DNA of 64,000 nt. Source: Planococcus citri (lineage: Eukaryota > Arthropoda > Insecta > Hemiptera > Pseudococcidae). The notes under the pieces were generated by a model that searched no databases, was not told the origin of the DNA, and saw nothing but the letters and a program-made list of their open reading frames with translations. Shown here one piece after another: positions 19,098 through 30,982 of this stretch. A program made the translations under genes and the position numbers. Where the stretch lies: the NCBI RefSeq assembly GCF_950023065.1, contig NC_088681.1, positions 66,188,836 to 66,252,835 of the forward strand, given 5' to 3'. How positions within the stretch are numbered: the stretch's first letter is position 1; every line of letters begins with the position of its first letter.

Positions 19098-20485
19098 GGG
19101 TCATTTCACGTCACTTGGACCAAAGAAGTGGTAGGCGGGTTCAGCGATTTTTTTGAAATTTTTCCTGTGGAAAGACCTTCCGAAGGGATGACCAATGGCG
19201 CAAATCGCAGCCATTTAGCCAATTTTTAATGGCAGCCCGTGGGTGTCAAAGTTTTCAGTGAACCTAAAACATCGTCCATTTCAGCAGTGGATTAGTCGAT
19301 AACCGCGATACCTACCAAAATGAAACTTTTTCCCATAGTTAGAGATGTTGAAGGGCTTTTAGGTGATATCATAAAAATCAGTGTTGCCACTTTTTTTGTA
19401 CAAAAAATTAGCTCAAAAAGTTTCAAAATGTAGTTTTCATATCGTTCCCACTCTAAAAAATTTTGAAAAAAATATATTATGGACAACTGTTCATGATGAA
19501 CAGCATATTAAAAAATTGTTATAGTAACTTGTCGCAAAGTCGATCTAAAAAAATTTTACGTTTGCGAAAAAATGCGATTTTTTTATTTAAAACATGAAAA
19601 AAAGTTTTGATTGGTAAAGTTGACCCATTTGACCCATATTTTTACGTATCTGTTGAAAAAGTTGGAAAACCCCTTTCACTCGATAAAATAAACTCATCAC
19701 AAAAAAATCAAAATTCTAAAAAATTCAATTTTCAATTACAAGCATCAAAAAAAGTTTAAAGTTGTCTTATATTGACCTCTTTCAGACGTATTTCATCAAA
19801 AAGTGAATAAAAAACACACTCACAGCAAAAAAATTAAAATTTGTTCATTTTTTGAATTTTTTCGAATTTTGATTTTTTTGTGATGAGTTAATTTCACCGA
19901 GTGAAGGGGTTTTTTCAACTTTTTCAACATATACGCGAAAATAGGGGTCAAATGGGTCAACTTTACCAATCAAAACTTTTTTTCATGTTTTAAATCAAAA
20001 AATCGCATTTTTTGGCAAAGTTACAATTTTTTTAAATCGACTTTGCGACAAGTTACCATAACAATTTTTTAATATGATGTTCAGTATGAACAGTTGTCCA
20101 TAATACATTTTTTTCAGAATTTTTGAGAGTCGGAACGATATGAAAACTACGTTTTGAAACATTTTGAGCTAATTTTTTGTACGAAAAAAAGTGGCAACAC
20201 TGATTTTTATGATATCACTAAAAAGCCCTTCAACACCTCTAACTATGGGAAAAAGTTTCATTTTGGTAGGTATCGCGGTTATTGACTAATCCACTGCTGA
20301 AATGGACGATGTTTTAGGTTCACTGAAAACTTTGACACCCCTTGGCTGCCGTTAAAAATGGGCCAGAGGGCTGCGATTTGCGCCATTGGTCATCTCTTCT
20401 GAAGGTCTTTCCACAGGAAAAATTTCAAAAAAAAAATCGTTGAACCCACCTACCACGTCTTGGTCCAATTGACGTGGAATGACCC
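19098..20485. mobile_element. Foldback element, 1.4 kb, with TGCT target duplication
   Basis: The left end GGGTCATTTCACGTCA and the right end TGACGTGGAATGACCC are near-perfect inverses. Inverse similarity continues inward for about 650 bases per arm to a centre near 19790, so nearly the whole element is one hairpin. TGCT flanks it on both sides (19094-19097 and 20486-20489). It encodes no protein. The termini resemble those of the element at 43090-44564, which makes one family. Confidence 0.8.
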
Positions 20486-20489
20486 TGCT

Positions 20490-20857
20490 GCAATTTGGAG
20501 AAAATCTATCTTCAATGTTTCAAAAATAATGGCAACTGGTTACGAATATATTGGTCGAAAGTTTCAAAAATTCGAAGTTGAGCTTTTTTTGAAAACTAAA
20601 ATTTCAAAATATTTTCAAAATTTCTGATGTATAGTTTTAAATCTTGAAAACATTCAGGGGCTATTCTTATGATACCTACTCGTGACAAAAAGCTTATTTG
20701 TAATAGAATCTGCAAAACTGTGAAAATTTCTTAATCACCACACAAGAAAATATTTACTACCTACCTACCTTACGTTTTATTCCTTATTCGTTCTTGCAAA
20801 GTGTTATTTTTGAGCTTTGTGCATACCACAGCATTGATTCGACCATTACGATTTTAG
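20490..20857 (+). promoter_or_regulatory. 5' flank and splice acceptor of member 3
   Basis: The last ~200 bases are paralogous to the 5' flank of member 1 (both carry 'cacaagaaaatatttact'-like text) and end in the acceptor AG at 20856-20857. Confidence 0.5.
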
Positions 20858-20863
20858 GTTTGG

Positions 20864-22789
20864 ATGGAAATTGATCAAAATCAAGATTCAGAAATGGCTG
20901 AAATATCCAACATATACGATCCCGAACCTGTTGTGCCAATGCTGAAAGAAAATTCAGCGATCACCATTGCCTTCCAAGTATTGCGCTCTGAAGTGAACAA
21001 ATATCGTACGAGGAAGGAATTGCAGAATTTTAATCCGGAAGAACTATACACTTCATTGCGAGAAAACTTACCAGATTTACCAACCTCAATTTATGATACG
21101 ATCGAGGAATACGTCATAAAACTTGGGTTTTCAGTGGAAAATTGGCTAAGGGAGCATTACAAACTTGTATTCTTTTTTTATTACGGCCGTCGAACTTATG
21201 TTTTGTACGACTTCGATGATTTTGTTATCGATTCTGCTGGTGGTATTGATTTCGTTAAGACTGCAGAACGTATGGTGCGTTGTGACAGATTTAACGATGT
21301 TGTGAAATTCAAAGTAGCTTGTATGTACTGCTTTGAAGATGATGTCAGACGAATTTGGCCATCTGTCTGGAAACAAGTGGGTTTGGATCAAATTCAGTTT
21401 AACTATTGCCCTCAATTGTACTATTGGATTTGTCGTCTCAACAATCAGTTGAACATGATACCGCTCCCACCTCGTAACGGTTCTATAGAAGGAGAAATGT
21501 TTGATGCTTGCATCACTAGTACTAGAACATCGTGGGAATATTTTTGGAATCGGTTACCACCAGAAATTCAATTGCGAAAAGCCTTGTACTTCGTTAACGG
21601 ACGTCGACCTAAGGACGAGTTGATTTTACGGAAATTGGATGACCGACAACTTGGTGAATTCGTCAAACAGAGAGGTTGCGATTTGATGTATTCTAATATT
21701 AGAGATGACAATCTCGAAGAAGGATTATTTCATCGAATATGGATGCTCATTAAACGAGTAATGGACGAAGATGTATTCGGAGAATTAATTGTAGATATAT
21801 TGAGGTTCGAATGTGAACGTAAGAAATCGGGTACATCATGGGGTTGGCCCAGTTATGGGCAATATGAATTTGGTGATTATATAAAGAATGATCACAAGGA
21901 ATGGTTATGTCGAAGTCGTGAAGTATGGAGTAGTGCCCCACATAATTTGAGAATATCAGTATTGAAAAACATTTTACCCAACTTGAGATTGTATAAATCC
22001 AATCGTCGTTACAATTATAAACCCAAAACAAACGAATGTCGCAATGAAGAACCCGTTAATTTCTCAGAATTCCTGTTTACGATCCTATCAGATGCTTCAT
22101 TAAAAGAGAGAAACTCTTTTTGGTGCAACTGCTGGCATAACTTAATCTTAAGTGCAAATTTCGACGATTTGCAGCGAGTAATGGAGAAGTGCTTCGAAAA
22201 TAATGATGCGATTGTCGAATTTAAAGAGAATGTCATTGCCAGAAATGGAATTGTACGGCAGATTTGTGTTTCATTACTCACTCATGCGCATTTCGAAGAA
22301 CTAAACGAGCATGTGAATTTTTTTTCCGCCAATTTAGATTCAGCGAAAAATTACAAACGGCAATTGCTGCAATCAAGTTTTCTCGGTGAAACGTCTATTT
22401 TTCCATACAGGTATTTCAGTCATGCCAAACAATTTGATAAGTTCATCAGCGACGCTTATGGCAACGTAGATCTTGCGACAGATTTTAAAAATCAACTGAT
22501 GTCGTCACCGGCGACTGAACTCATTTTACCTAAAGAAGCCTTCACATCGCATACTCTTCGGATTGATGAATTTACTGAATTTATGGAATTATTTGTGTCG
22601 ACGGAAGAAATGATGCAGCAGAAAAAAAAGCGCATAGTTGATCATTTGAGAGAAGTTGCACTTACTGATCCTGCTACATATGAAAGTTACTTAGGACCAG
22701 GACTTTTACTTGGTGAAGTATTGCTGTGGTGTTTGGGAAGTCGTTATGAAGTTTTCAAATTTAATAAAAGTGTGCGAAGTTCACGGTAG
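20864..22789 (+). CDS. Array member 3: long form, unknown family
   Basis: Predicted 641 aa, intact, closest to members 1 and 2. All family blocks are present: YDFDDFV, KTAERMVRCDRF, KFKVACMYCFEDDVRRIWPSVWK, ILPNLRLY, SEFLFTILSDAS, SFLGETSIF, FKNQLMSSPATEL and FVSTEEMMQ. The C-terminus reads LLWCLGSR plus 14 residues. A Gly/Trp-rich stretch (GTSWGWPSYGQYEFGDY) near residue 330 marks the same segment at which the shorter member 6 ends. No signal peptide, membrane segment or known catalytic motif is seen. The start follows the acceptor by 6 bases, and the frame is open back to it (GTT TGG ATG). Confidence 0.86.
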   Translation: MEIDQNQDSEMAEISNIYDPEPVVPMLKENSAITIAFQVLRSEVNKYRTRKELQNFNPEELYTSLRENLPDLPTSIYDTIEEYVIKLGFSVENWLREHYKLVFFFYYGRRTYVLYDFDDFVIDSAGGIDFVKTAERMVRCDRFNDVVKFKVACMYCFEDDVRRIWPSVWKQVGLDQIQFNYCPQLYYWICRLNNQLNMIPLPPRNGSIEGEMFDACITSTRTSWEYFWNRLPPEIQLRKALYFVNGRRPKDELILRKLDDRQLGEFVKQRGCDLMYSNIRDDNLEEGLFHRIWMLIKRVMDEDVFGELIVDILRFECERKKSGTSWGWPSYGQYEFGDYIKNDHKEWLCRSREVWSSAPHNLRISVLKNILPNLRLYKSNRRYNYKPKTNECRNEEPVNFSEFLFTILSDASLKERNSFWCNCWHNLILSANFDDLQRVMEKCFENNDAIVEFKENVIARNGIVRQICVSLLTHAHFEELNEHVNFFSANLDSAKNYKRQLLQSSFLGETSIFPYRYFSHAKQFDKFISDAYGNVDLATDFKNQLMSSPATELILPKEAFTSHTLRIDEFTEFMELFVSTEEMMQQKKKRIVDHLREVALTDPATYESYLGPGLLLGEVLLWCLGSRYEVFKFNKSVRSSR

Positions 22790-23405
22790 GTAACGGTAGG
22801 TAACTTATTGATCGATGAAGTTGATAAATTTTCAATGTTTTGTGATGTAGCTTACTGAGTATTGTACTCGATGGAAAAATATTGGCTATGATGATCTAAT
22901 CAAGAATGTGAAATTCATAAGTACTTACTTACATAGATATTTTTAAGAAATCAGATGAATAATAGATACATGCAAACAGTATGATAAGTATGTAAACTTT
23001 CTCAACTTGAATGTTAATTTTTTCAATTTATTGTTAGTTTGCGACAAAGTAATAGGTACCTACCTACCTATTGTTTTATTTTGCCTATTAATTATTGAAT
23101 AAATTCTCTTTGTTTAATTGTATTCAATTTTTCTTTCTCAAATTTTGATTCTCCTCAAACCTCTTCAAGTAATAAGTGAATGCCAAAATAATTCCAAATT
23201 CGTACCGAGGTGTTCAAAAGGGGAACGACTTAAAAAAAACAATATTTTGATATACTCACATGGCATTTTACATAATTTGAAATTTTGATTTTCTCTGTAG
23301 TCTTTTTTGGTCTTAATCTTGACGCCGTATAAATCCCTCCGGCTTATGCCGAAAGTTCCAGTTGCTAAAGAAAACTTTTGTGGTTTTTTTAATTGTTATA
23401 CTTAG
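22790..23405 (+). other. 3' flank of member 3
   Basis: Paralogous to the flanks behind members 1 and 2. A short 'ggtaggtaac' duplication sits right after the stop. I found no clear AATAAA close to the gene. Confidence 0.5.
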
Positions 23406-24440
23406 GTGGGCAGGCCCGGAGCCAGCATAAGGGCAACCAGGGTGCTGGCTGGACGAATTTGCAAACTCCTCTTTCAAACAAATTTTGAAATCATTTTTCC
23501 ATTTTTTGCAATTTTGCATTCAAAATAATTGCATATTCAAGGTGTCTAACAGGTCCTACGGATCCTACGAAAGTCCTACTTTTTTTTCAAACGTCCTTTT
23601 AGTCCTACTAAAGTCCTATTATTTTTAAATTTTATCCAAAAGTCCTACTTTTTTTCAAATGTTCAATTTTTCCTCTTTTTTTTGGAATTTTGGACAAATT
23701 TTGTAGAAAAGGGCTCATTTGTCGACTTATTTAGATTTTCAATTACACATTTTTGAGAGCTTTTGCCCTCGCTTCGCTCGTGCTAAGGTATTTACATCTT
23801 CTTCTCTCGCATAGAAAACTCAGGTATTGTTCAAATTCAAGAAATGTTCAAAGTTTGAAATCGATAAACTAAACTTCTCCCTACATAAAGAAACTTTTCA
23901 TTTTTACTTCTCAAAACATGATTGCTGGATTTTTGAAAGCTTTAGGATAGTTTGCGCGTTTCTTTTTCAAGTTTAAAATTTTATTTTTTTAATAATCATT
24001 TGGATTTTTAAAAATTTTGAAACAAAAATAATAAACTTCATCATATTATGTAAGTATATCATACAAGAAGACATCGTTTTCATACCCTTCATAATACTAA
24101 TTTTCAGGATTTGCTCTTGCTTCGCTCGGGTCCGTTTGCTTTTCTTTTTTCAATTTTTAATTTTCCAAAAAAATCATCATTAAATTTTAAAATTTTGAAG
24201 CTAAATAATAAACTTTTTATAAGTAACTCATCGCACACATACACAAAAAAAAACGTTGTTTTATTACCTCCCAAAGTACTGATTTTCAACAGCTTTTGCC
24301 CTCGCTTTGCTCGGGCCCATTTGCTTTTCTTTTTTAGTTTTGAAATTTTCTAAAAAAAATCATCATTCGAATACCACTGTTTTTATGCCTCTCGAAATAC
24401 TGATTTCCAAGAGCTATGACTGCTTGAATTATTAACCAAA
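23406..24440. repeat. Repeat region with TTTTGCCCTCGCTTCGCTCG modules
   Basis: Three modules of the type 'gcttttgccctcgcttcgct' lie near 23760, 24110 and 24290, with degenerate text between them like that inside the hAT-like element at 6086-8193. The left side has 'caggcccggagccagc', a possible terminal sequence, but I could not find a matching right end. No genes. Confidence 0.5.
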
Positions 24441-24874
24441 TACATACAAAATTTGAGACCCTCCCCCACAACTCATAAATTTTGGTAAATTTTCATGCCC
24501 TGGTTTACAATTCCATCTGCCCTGACTGAAAAAAAAAACCTGGCTAAGGGGCTGTAGGTGGGTATTGCCTTCGGCCAAGATTTTGAAATTAATCTCTGGA
24601 AAGCCGTACTTGTAGTCTAAAAGCCCTGTGATGAAATTTTCTGATTTCCTCAATTATGTACTTCTGAAAGGTTGTATGTAAAATCGGCTTTCCTGATAGA
24701 AATTTCCATTTGAGACAATTTTCAACCAATTTTTTTTTTTAAACTTTTAGAAATCCAATTTAATTCATGGAAATTAGTTAAAATTTCTTCATACGAAACT
24801 TCTTAGCATTATTATCAAATTCAAAAAAATTGAAAAAATGTCGTGAGTTTTCCGCTATTTTTCTAGAGTTTTAG
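24441..24874. other. Continuation of paralogous 3' flank
   Basis: 24560-24660 matches 11130-11210 and 16030-16110. The 3' flank of member 3 seems split by the repeat at 23406-24440. Confidence 0.45.
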
Positions 24875-25120
24875 TTACATTTGAACCACACTGGCAAGTG
24901 CTCGATAATTTTTCATTTGATTTTTCCTGTAACTTTCAAAATTAAGCTTTTTTGGGCCAAATTCTGATATCTTACTCTTAGAAAAAACGCCAAAATCACG
25001 TTTTCACGATTTCAACGAAGTAAAATCGCAGAATTTGGTCCAAAAAAGCGAAATTTTGAAAGTTACAGGAAAAATCAAACAAAAAATTATCGAGCACTTG
25101 CCAGTGTGGTTCAAATGTAA
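24875..25120. repeat. Hairpin repeat (about 95-bp arms)
   Basis: 'ttacatttgaaccacactgg' at the left is answered by its inverse at 25100-25120, and the arms pair over ~95 bases around a ~55-base centre. Single arms of the same repeat occur near 30570-30700 and 35905-36040. Confidence 0.75.
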
Positions 25121-25780
25121 ATTCTTCAATTTATTTGAAAAAATGTGCTTAAACACCTTTTTTTAGGGGTACCTAAAGTGGGGCGCACTAAAAAAAGGGT
25201 TCAAAATTACAAATATACAGGGAGCTTTAATTAAACTTTTTCATCTAGATAATCGAATATATACCTCAAAACGTTACGTTTGGCGCAAATCGTAGGTTTC
25301 TAGTTTTCCAGGGGTTCCCAAAATTTCGAAATTGTGAAAAAATGGAAAACTGGATTTTTGAGTACCAGCGGAAAATTTTATTGAGCTCAAAATTTGGTAG
25401 GATGAAGGTCTTTCAGATACTAATAAACTGTAAAAAACTTTTTAGCTGGGCTCAAAGGGGTAGGTTCAGAATGGTGGTTCCAAAATTTTCGGAAAATCAC
25501 CCCCCCCCCTTCTGCCTCCGAGGGTCGAAAATAGGAAAATCACCACGCATAACGTTTATCGAGTTCAAACAGATATTTTACGTTGAAAAGGTTTTTGAAA
25601 ATAATACTCAGTGGTTCCTGAAATTCTTTTTGTAATCACAACTTTGGGAACCCCTGGGGCCCAAAAAAATGGTCATTTAGGGTTAATCAACCACCGATTC
25701 GTATTTTAGACATTTATTACAATAATTTTAAGAGTGGTCAAGTCGATAACTGTCAGGGGGCCAAAAAATGGCCTTATCGA
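25121..25780. other. Dispersed flanking repeat
   Basis: The same text is found, inverted, downstream of members 4 (28800-28920, 30270-30560) and 5 (35270-35900), and partly upstream of member 2. It is an old repeat of the array. No gene. Confidence 0.5.
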
Positions 25781-26265
25781 GACTCCTCCTTTGGGGGAGA
25801 GGATGCTCACCCTTCATTAAAAAATTCCATCTCGAAAATTGAACTTTTCAAAAAAGCACCAAAAGGTACATCTATGGAAATTTTTTCATAATTTTAAATA
25901 GTAGCTCCCACTGACAGCCGCCATTATGAAAATTTAACCTTCAATTTGAAAGTTCAACTTTCAACTTTTGAAAATTTCAAAATACTTGATAAGTTTAGAA
26001 TGAAATGCCCTTTCGAACTGTGAAATCAGTTTTGATCAAAGTATCATAGCTTTGGAAGAATACGCTGCTGAAGTTGAGTACCTCGAGACAATGGAACCCC
26101 CCCCCCCCCACCCACCCCTTGAGAGGGCTGGGACCAAACTGATTGCGGGTTTCTTACTTATTGAGTGGGTAGATATTGTAAAAAAAATTGAGCGAAATCG
26201 AAAGACATGACGTTCAAAATAGAATTTTTTTGTTTGAGTTGACATGGAATGGCCCAAGTCATAAA
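25781..26265. repeat. Solo arm of the GGGTCATT foldback family
   Basis: The text from 'ttccatctcgaaaattgaac' to 'gagttgacatggaatgg' follows the right arm of the element at 43090-44564 (44120-44560) with point differences and small indels. Only one arm is present. Confidence 0.7.
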
Positions 26266-26576
26266 ATCTTGTTGGAAATCGGACCGAAATATCACACAAA
26301 ATTTGTCGAAATTCAGAGCTTTGTATTTCAGCAGGAATCATTTACGTGTACTAGAATAATGCTAACTCATTTATTCGAGCTGATTTGTCATGTAATGACT
26401 CTTGAAACTAATAATGACCTACACAAAGTAAAAATTTTTAATAAATCACCAGTGAGAATTACGATGCGATTTTTTTGAAGGCCAAACTTATTATTTTGTG
26501 CGAAATGCTGTTTTTTAGTTTTGTTTCCTACCTATTCATATCCCAGTAGGTATTAATTCAACGGTTATGATTTTAG
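26266..26576 (+). promoter_or_regulatory. 5' flank and splice acceptor of member 4
   Basis: About 310 bases, closely paralogous to 32700-33040 before member 5. They end in the acceptor AG at 26575-26576. The first codons after it are ATT TGA ATG, so an in-frame stop blocks any upstream coding extension here. Confidence 0.55.
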
Positions 26577-26582
26577 ATTTGA

Positions 26583-28478
26583 ATGGAACTTGAGCTGAAT
26601 CAAGAACGAGAAATGGTCGGAATATCCAACGTGTACGATCCTGAACCTGCTGTGCCAGCTCTGAAAGGAAATTCAGCAGTCTCCGTTGCCTTCCAAGTAT
26701 TGCGCTCTGAAGTGAACAAATATCGTACGAAGAACGAATTGGACAACTTTAATCCGAAAGAACTACACACCTCATTGCGAGAAAAATTTCCAGATTTAGC
26801 AACCGACATTTATGATACGATTGAGGGAAATGTCAAAAAACTTGGTCTCTCGGTGGAAAATTGGCTAAAGGAGCATTACAAAGCAATATTCTTTTTCCAT
26901 TACGGATGTGAAAATTATGTTCTGTACGACTTCGATGATTTTGTCGGCGATTCTGTCGGTGGTATTGATAACGTCAAGACTGCAGAACGTATGATGCGTT
27001 GTGACAAGTTGAGTAAAACTAAGAAATTCAAGGTCGCTTGTATGTACTGCTTTGAAGAAGATGTTCGACGAATTTGGCCATCTGTATTGAAAAAGATGGG
27101 CTGGGATAAAGTAGATTTTCTCAAAAGCCCTCAATTGTACTATTGGTTTTGCTGTCTCAGCAACCAGTTGGATAAGATACCTCGGGTCCGCGGTAATCGT
27201 TCTGCCGATGTAGTGATGTTTGATGAGTGCATCTTTCGCAATCAGAATGAGGCATCCTGGCAATATTTTTGGAATCTGTTATCTCCAACAGAACAACTGA
27301 ATAATGCGGTGAAATTTTCTTGTCTAAGCGGATTATCTTTTGTAGAGCTGCTTTTACCAAAATTGACCGACCAGCAGCTTGAAGAATATTTTAATCGGAC
27401 AAGATATGGGTTGATATTTTTTTTGATTCAAGATAAGCGTATTACGCCTAGTTGTCATGATCGTAATGAGAAATGTTTTCTTCGAGCTTGGGAGTGCATG
27501 AAAAAGGTATTGAACGAAGATGCATTTGGAGAATTAATTGTAAAATTGTTGAAACTCGAAGGTAAATATTACAGATCGTATAGGTTTGAGGATTGGCAAA
27601 ACGATGAGCATGAAATGAATAGGTTGAAGGAATGGTTACGTCGATTTCCTTTAGTATGGAGTAGTGCTCCGCAGAATTTGAGAACATCAGTGATAGAAAA
27701 CATTTTACCCAACTTGAGATTGTATGAATTTAATCGCTGTTACACTTATCAACCCAGCAAGTACAAACGTAGCGATGAAAATCCAGTTAATTCTTCCGAA
27801 TTCCTCTTCACCATTCTTTCAGATGCTTCTTTGAAAGAGAGAAATTCATTTTGGTCCAACTGCTGGCATGATTTAATCCAAGGAACAGATTTCGACGATT
27901 TGCAACGAATAATGGAGATGTGCTTCGAAAATAATGATGCGATTGTCGAATACAAAGAGAACGTCATTGCCGGAAGCGAAATTGTACGAGAAATCGGTGG
28001 TTCATTGCTCACTTATGTGTACTTCGAAGAACTAAACAAGCTTGTGAATTTTTGTTTTCCCAATAATGAAGATTCAGCAAAGCATTACAAACAGCAATTG
28101 CTGCAATCAAAGTTTCTCGGCGAAAAGTCTGTTTTTCGATACAGGTTTTTCAGACATGCCAAACAATTTGATAAGTTCATCAGCGACGCTTATGGCAGCG
28201 CTGATCTTGCTACTGATTTTAAAAATCAACTAATGTCGTCTCCGGCGACCGAACTCAAGCTTCCTCAGGAGGCCTTCAAATCGCAACATTTTCAGTTTGA
28301 GCAATTTATTGAATTTATGGAAGCATTTGTGTCGACGGAAGAAATGATGCAGCGGATGAAAACACGCATAGTCGATCATATGAGAGAAGCTAGACGTACT
28401 AATGATCCTTTGAATGTACATTTGTATTCAGGATCTCCAGCTGATCGAGTTGACCGGTGGTGTTTGGGGACTGCGTGA
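26583..28478 (+). CDS. Array member 4: long form, unknown family
   Basis: Predicted 631 aa, intact and closest to member 5. The N-terminal core is conserved (YDFDDFV, KTAERMMRCDKLS, KFKVACMYCFEEDVRRIWPSV). Compared with members 1-3, this pair has a different middle segment with an extra block around ITPSCHDRNEKCFLRAW and the phrase SCLSGLSFVELLLPKL. The C-terminal blocks (SEFLFTILSDAS, DLATDFKNQLMSSPATEL, EFMEAFVSTEEMMQ) are shared, and the tail ends ADRVDRWCLGTA. No known catalytic motif, signal peptide or membrane helix is visible. The in-frame TGA just before the ATG makes this ATG the only possible start in this exon. Function unknown. Confidence 0.86.
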   Translation: MELELNQEREMVGISNVYDPEPAVPALKGNSAVSVAFQVLRSEVNKYRTKNELDNFNPKELHTSLREKFPDLATDIYDTIEGNVKKLGLSVENWLKEHYKAIFFFHYGCENYVLYDFDDFVGDSVGGIDNVKTAERMMRCDKLSKTKKFKVACMYCFEEDVRRIWPSVLKKMGWDKVDFLKSPQLYYWFCCLSNQLDKIPRVRGNRSADVVMFDECIFRNQNEASWQYFWNLLSPTEQLNNAVKFSCLSGLSFVELLLPKLTDQQLEEYFNRTRYGLIFFLIQDKRITPSCHDRNEKCFLRAWECMKKVLNEDAFGELIVKLLKLEGKYYRSYRFEDWQNDEHEMNRLKEWLRRFPLVWSSAPQNLRTSVIENILPNLRLYEFNRCYTYQPSKYKRSDENPVNSSEFLFTILSDASLKERNSFWSNCWHDLIQGTDFDDLQRIMEMCFENNDAIVEYKENVIAGSEIVREIGGSLLTYVYFEELNKLVNFCFPNNEDSAKHYKQQLLQSKFLGEKSVFRYRFFRHAKQFDKFISDAYGSADLATDFKNQLMSSPATELKLPQEAFKSQHFQFEQFIEFMEAFVSTEEMMQRMKTRIVDHMREARRTNDPLNVHLYSGSPADRVDRWCLGTA

Positions 28479-28930
28479 TGAAGTTGCCTAGGTTTGAAGA
28501 AAATCTTGTGTCTGTGTGCTAGATAGGTACTATTTATATCTTCAATGTTTCATCCCCGGTGGAAAAAGATTGGGTGTGATCACTGATCAGATCGTAGAAT
28601 GTATAATTCATAAGTTGATATTTTTAAGAAATCGTATGAATAATAGATGGAATATGATGTTAACTTTCTCCACTGGGTTTTAATTTTTTTAAATTACCTA
28701 TTTAGTTTATGATAATGTACCTACCTATTGTTGTACTACAGGCTTATTATTAAATCGATTCTCTTTCCTCAACTGTGTTCAAATTTTCTTTCTCAAATTT
28801 TTTATCGACTCGACCACTATTAAAATGTTGCAATAAATGTCCCAAATACGAATCTGTGGTTAGTTGACTCAAAATTAACATTTTTTGGGCTTCAAGGGTT
28901 CCCAAAGTTGTGAATAAAAAAACAATTTTC
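28479..28930 (+). other. 3' flank of member 4
   Basis: Paralogous to 34934-35380 behind member 5, including 'atttttaagaaatcgtatga'. An 'aataaa' occurs at about 28834 within a repeat and may or may not serve as the polyadenylation signal. Confidence 0.5.
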
Positions 28931-30261
28931 ACGGTGTACACAAGCCTGGAAAACCTGGAAAATTCAGGGAATTTGGTCTGTCTGGAAAAGTCGGAGAAAA
29001 ATCACGGAATTTTGGAAATTTACAGCATTTTTCACTCAAAAGTCAGGGAATTTTTTGAAAGGTTACTTCAAACAGATTTTTCCATTTCTCATAATGAAAA
29101 AATCCACCTTCGCATTGCTCAGACAATTATTTCGCTGGTCGGTTTTGTCATAAATTGCGAAATTCCCAGAAAGTCTTGTTTTTTGTAAAAATTGTTTGAA
29201 GTCTTTTTGCTGAAATTGTAAAAAGTCTCGATCTCGTATTCATTGCCAGAAATCGCAAAAATTCTCACTTTTCGGTCTGGTCTAAAATTACCAAAAAAAT
29301 CGCTTTTTTCAATCAAACAGCTGCCAAATGAAATAAGTATTTTGTAGTTCAACTTTTTTGGCAGAAATTGGAAAAAGGAAATGCCAAAATGTCCTGCTTT
29401 TTGCTGAAATTAAACAAGTTTCTATCAAGTTTCATTTTTAGATTTTAATTAAAAACGAAAATTTCTGTTTTTTTGATAATTTTTTTTTGCATTAAAAATT
29501 GTACTGCCTAGTTTTGTCACTTTTTTGGTTACCTTTTTGAACGTTTTAGGTTACTGAAGTCACTTTTTTTGGGGAAAAATGTATGAGCCCTGGAATTTTA
29601 AAAAATTATTGATTGAATTTGAGTAATGTTGACATTAAAAAAATGTATTTTCTTTAGTCATTTTTTTGGAATTGTAAATTTTCCAGAGCTTTTGCCCTGG
29701 CTGCATTCAGGCCATTTAACATCGAAAAAACGAAAAGATGAAAATTCAAAAAGACAGAAAGACGAAAAGACAGAGAGACTTGATGAAAGAATGAATTAAT
29801 AAAAACACAAAATAAAATTTCAGTATTAAAATGAAATGAAATGAAATGAAATAAAATTTCAGTATTAAGTTCAGTATTCTGACCAGTTCATCATTCGTTT
29901 CAAGTTCCAATAATAGATGTTTGAGGGTTCAAATAAAAATTTTAAAAAAATGTTGAGCTCAGCACGTTAAAATCTTGATTTTTTCCACTAAAAAACCCCC
30001 CAAAAAAATTTCCCACCAAGTTTAAATAAGGGCCACCCTATTGAGCACACAGTCATGCTTGGAAAAAAAGGCACAACTGTAGGTAGGTCTATTATTAACG
30101 ATACTCGGAGCTCATAATGTTCGAAAAAAATTGACACCCTCCCCCCCTCCCCTAATCGCATGTGTAATTCATTTTTCAAGATTCTGGAAAATTGGAGAAA
30201 TTAGTCTGGAAAACCTGGAAAAGTCAGGGAAAATCATATCCAGAAATGAGTGGACACCCTG
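28931..30261. mobile_element. Insertion in the member 4 flank with GGTGTNCAC-like ends
   Basis: The member 5 flank shows about 200 bases between two anchors ('gttgtgaataaaaaaa' and 'ttacagtttattagcat'), while here the same anchors enclose 1.3 kb. The insert starts near 'acggtgtacacaagcctgg' and ends near 'gagtggacaccctg', imperfect inverse ends. 'cctggaaaacctggaaaa' phrases sit just inside both. No coding sequence and no clear target duplication. It may be a decayed transposon that replaced part of the flank. Confidence 0.45.
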
Positions 30262-30982
30262 TTACTGTTTGTTAGTACCTGAAAGACCTCCATTCTACCA
30301 AATTTTACGTCCAATAAAATTTTCCGCTAGTTCTCAAAAATCCAATGTTTCGTAATTTCAATATTTTGGGAAGCCCTGGAAAACTAGAAACCTGTAATTT
30401 GCGCCAACCGTAACGTTTTGAGGTGTATATTTGATTATCTAGATGAAAAAGTTTAGTTAAGCTGCCTGTATAGGTAAGTTTCGTAATTTTGAACCCATTT
30501 TTCAGAGCCGCCCACTTTAAGCACCCTTAAAAAAGATGTTTATGCATATTTTTCCAAATAAATTGAATAATTTTCATTTGAAACACACTAGAAAGTGCTC
30601 GATAGTTTTTCGTATTATTTTTCGTGTAACTTTCAAATAGAGTTTTTTTGGGTCAAATTCTGAGATTTTTACGTCGTTGAAATCGTGAAACGTGATTTTA
30701 ACGTTATTTCGAAGGTGAAAATTGAAAAATTTTTAAACACAAATTTACTCAAAAAATCCTCCAATGACTCACAACACTAAACGAATTTTGTCACAATCTG
30801 ATCAGATCGAATTATTGGGCTCTGAAGAAGATCGGATCTGATCTGGTTTAATAAGATTTCATCATTTTTTACTGACCTCAAAAAAGAAAGGAGAAAAAAA
30901 CTCTCACGCATTGAGTGTGAGAAGACCGACTTTTCGTAAAATAAAAATCTTTTACAAACGAATTGATCCACTTTTATTTAAA
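30262..30982. other. Continuation of the member 4 flank
   Basis: Paralogous to 35580-36240 behind member 5, including a 'gatctgatctgg' stretch near 30835. No gene. Confidence 0.5.
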
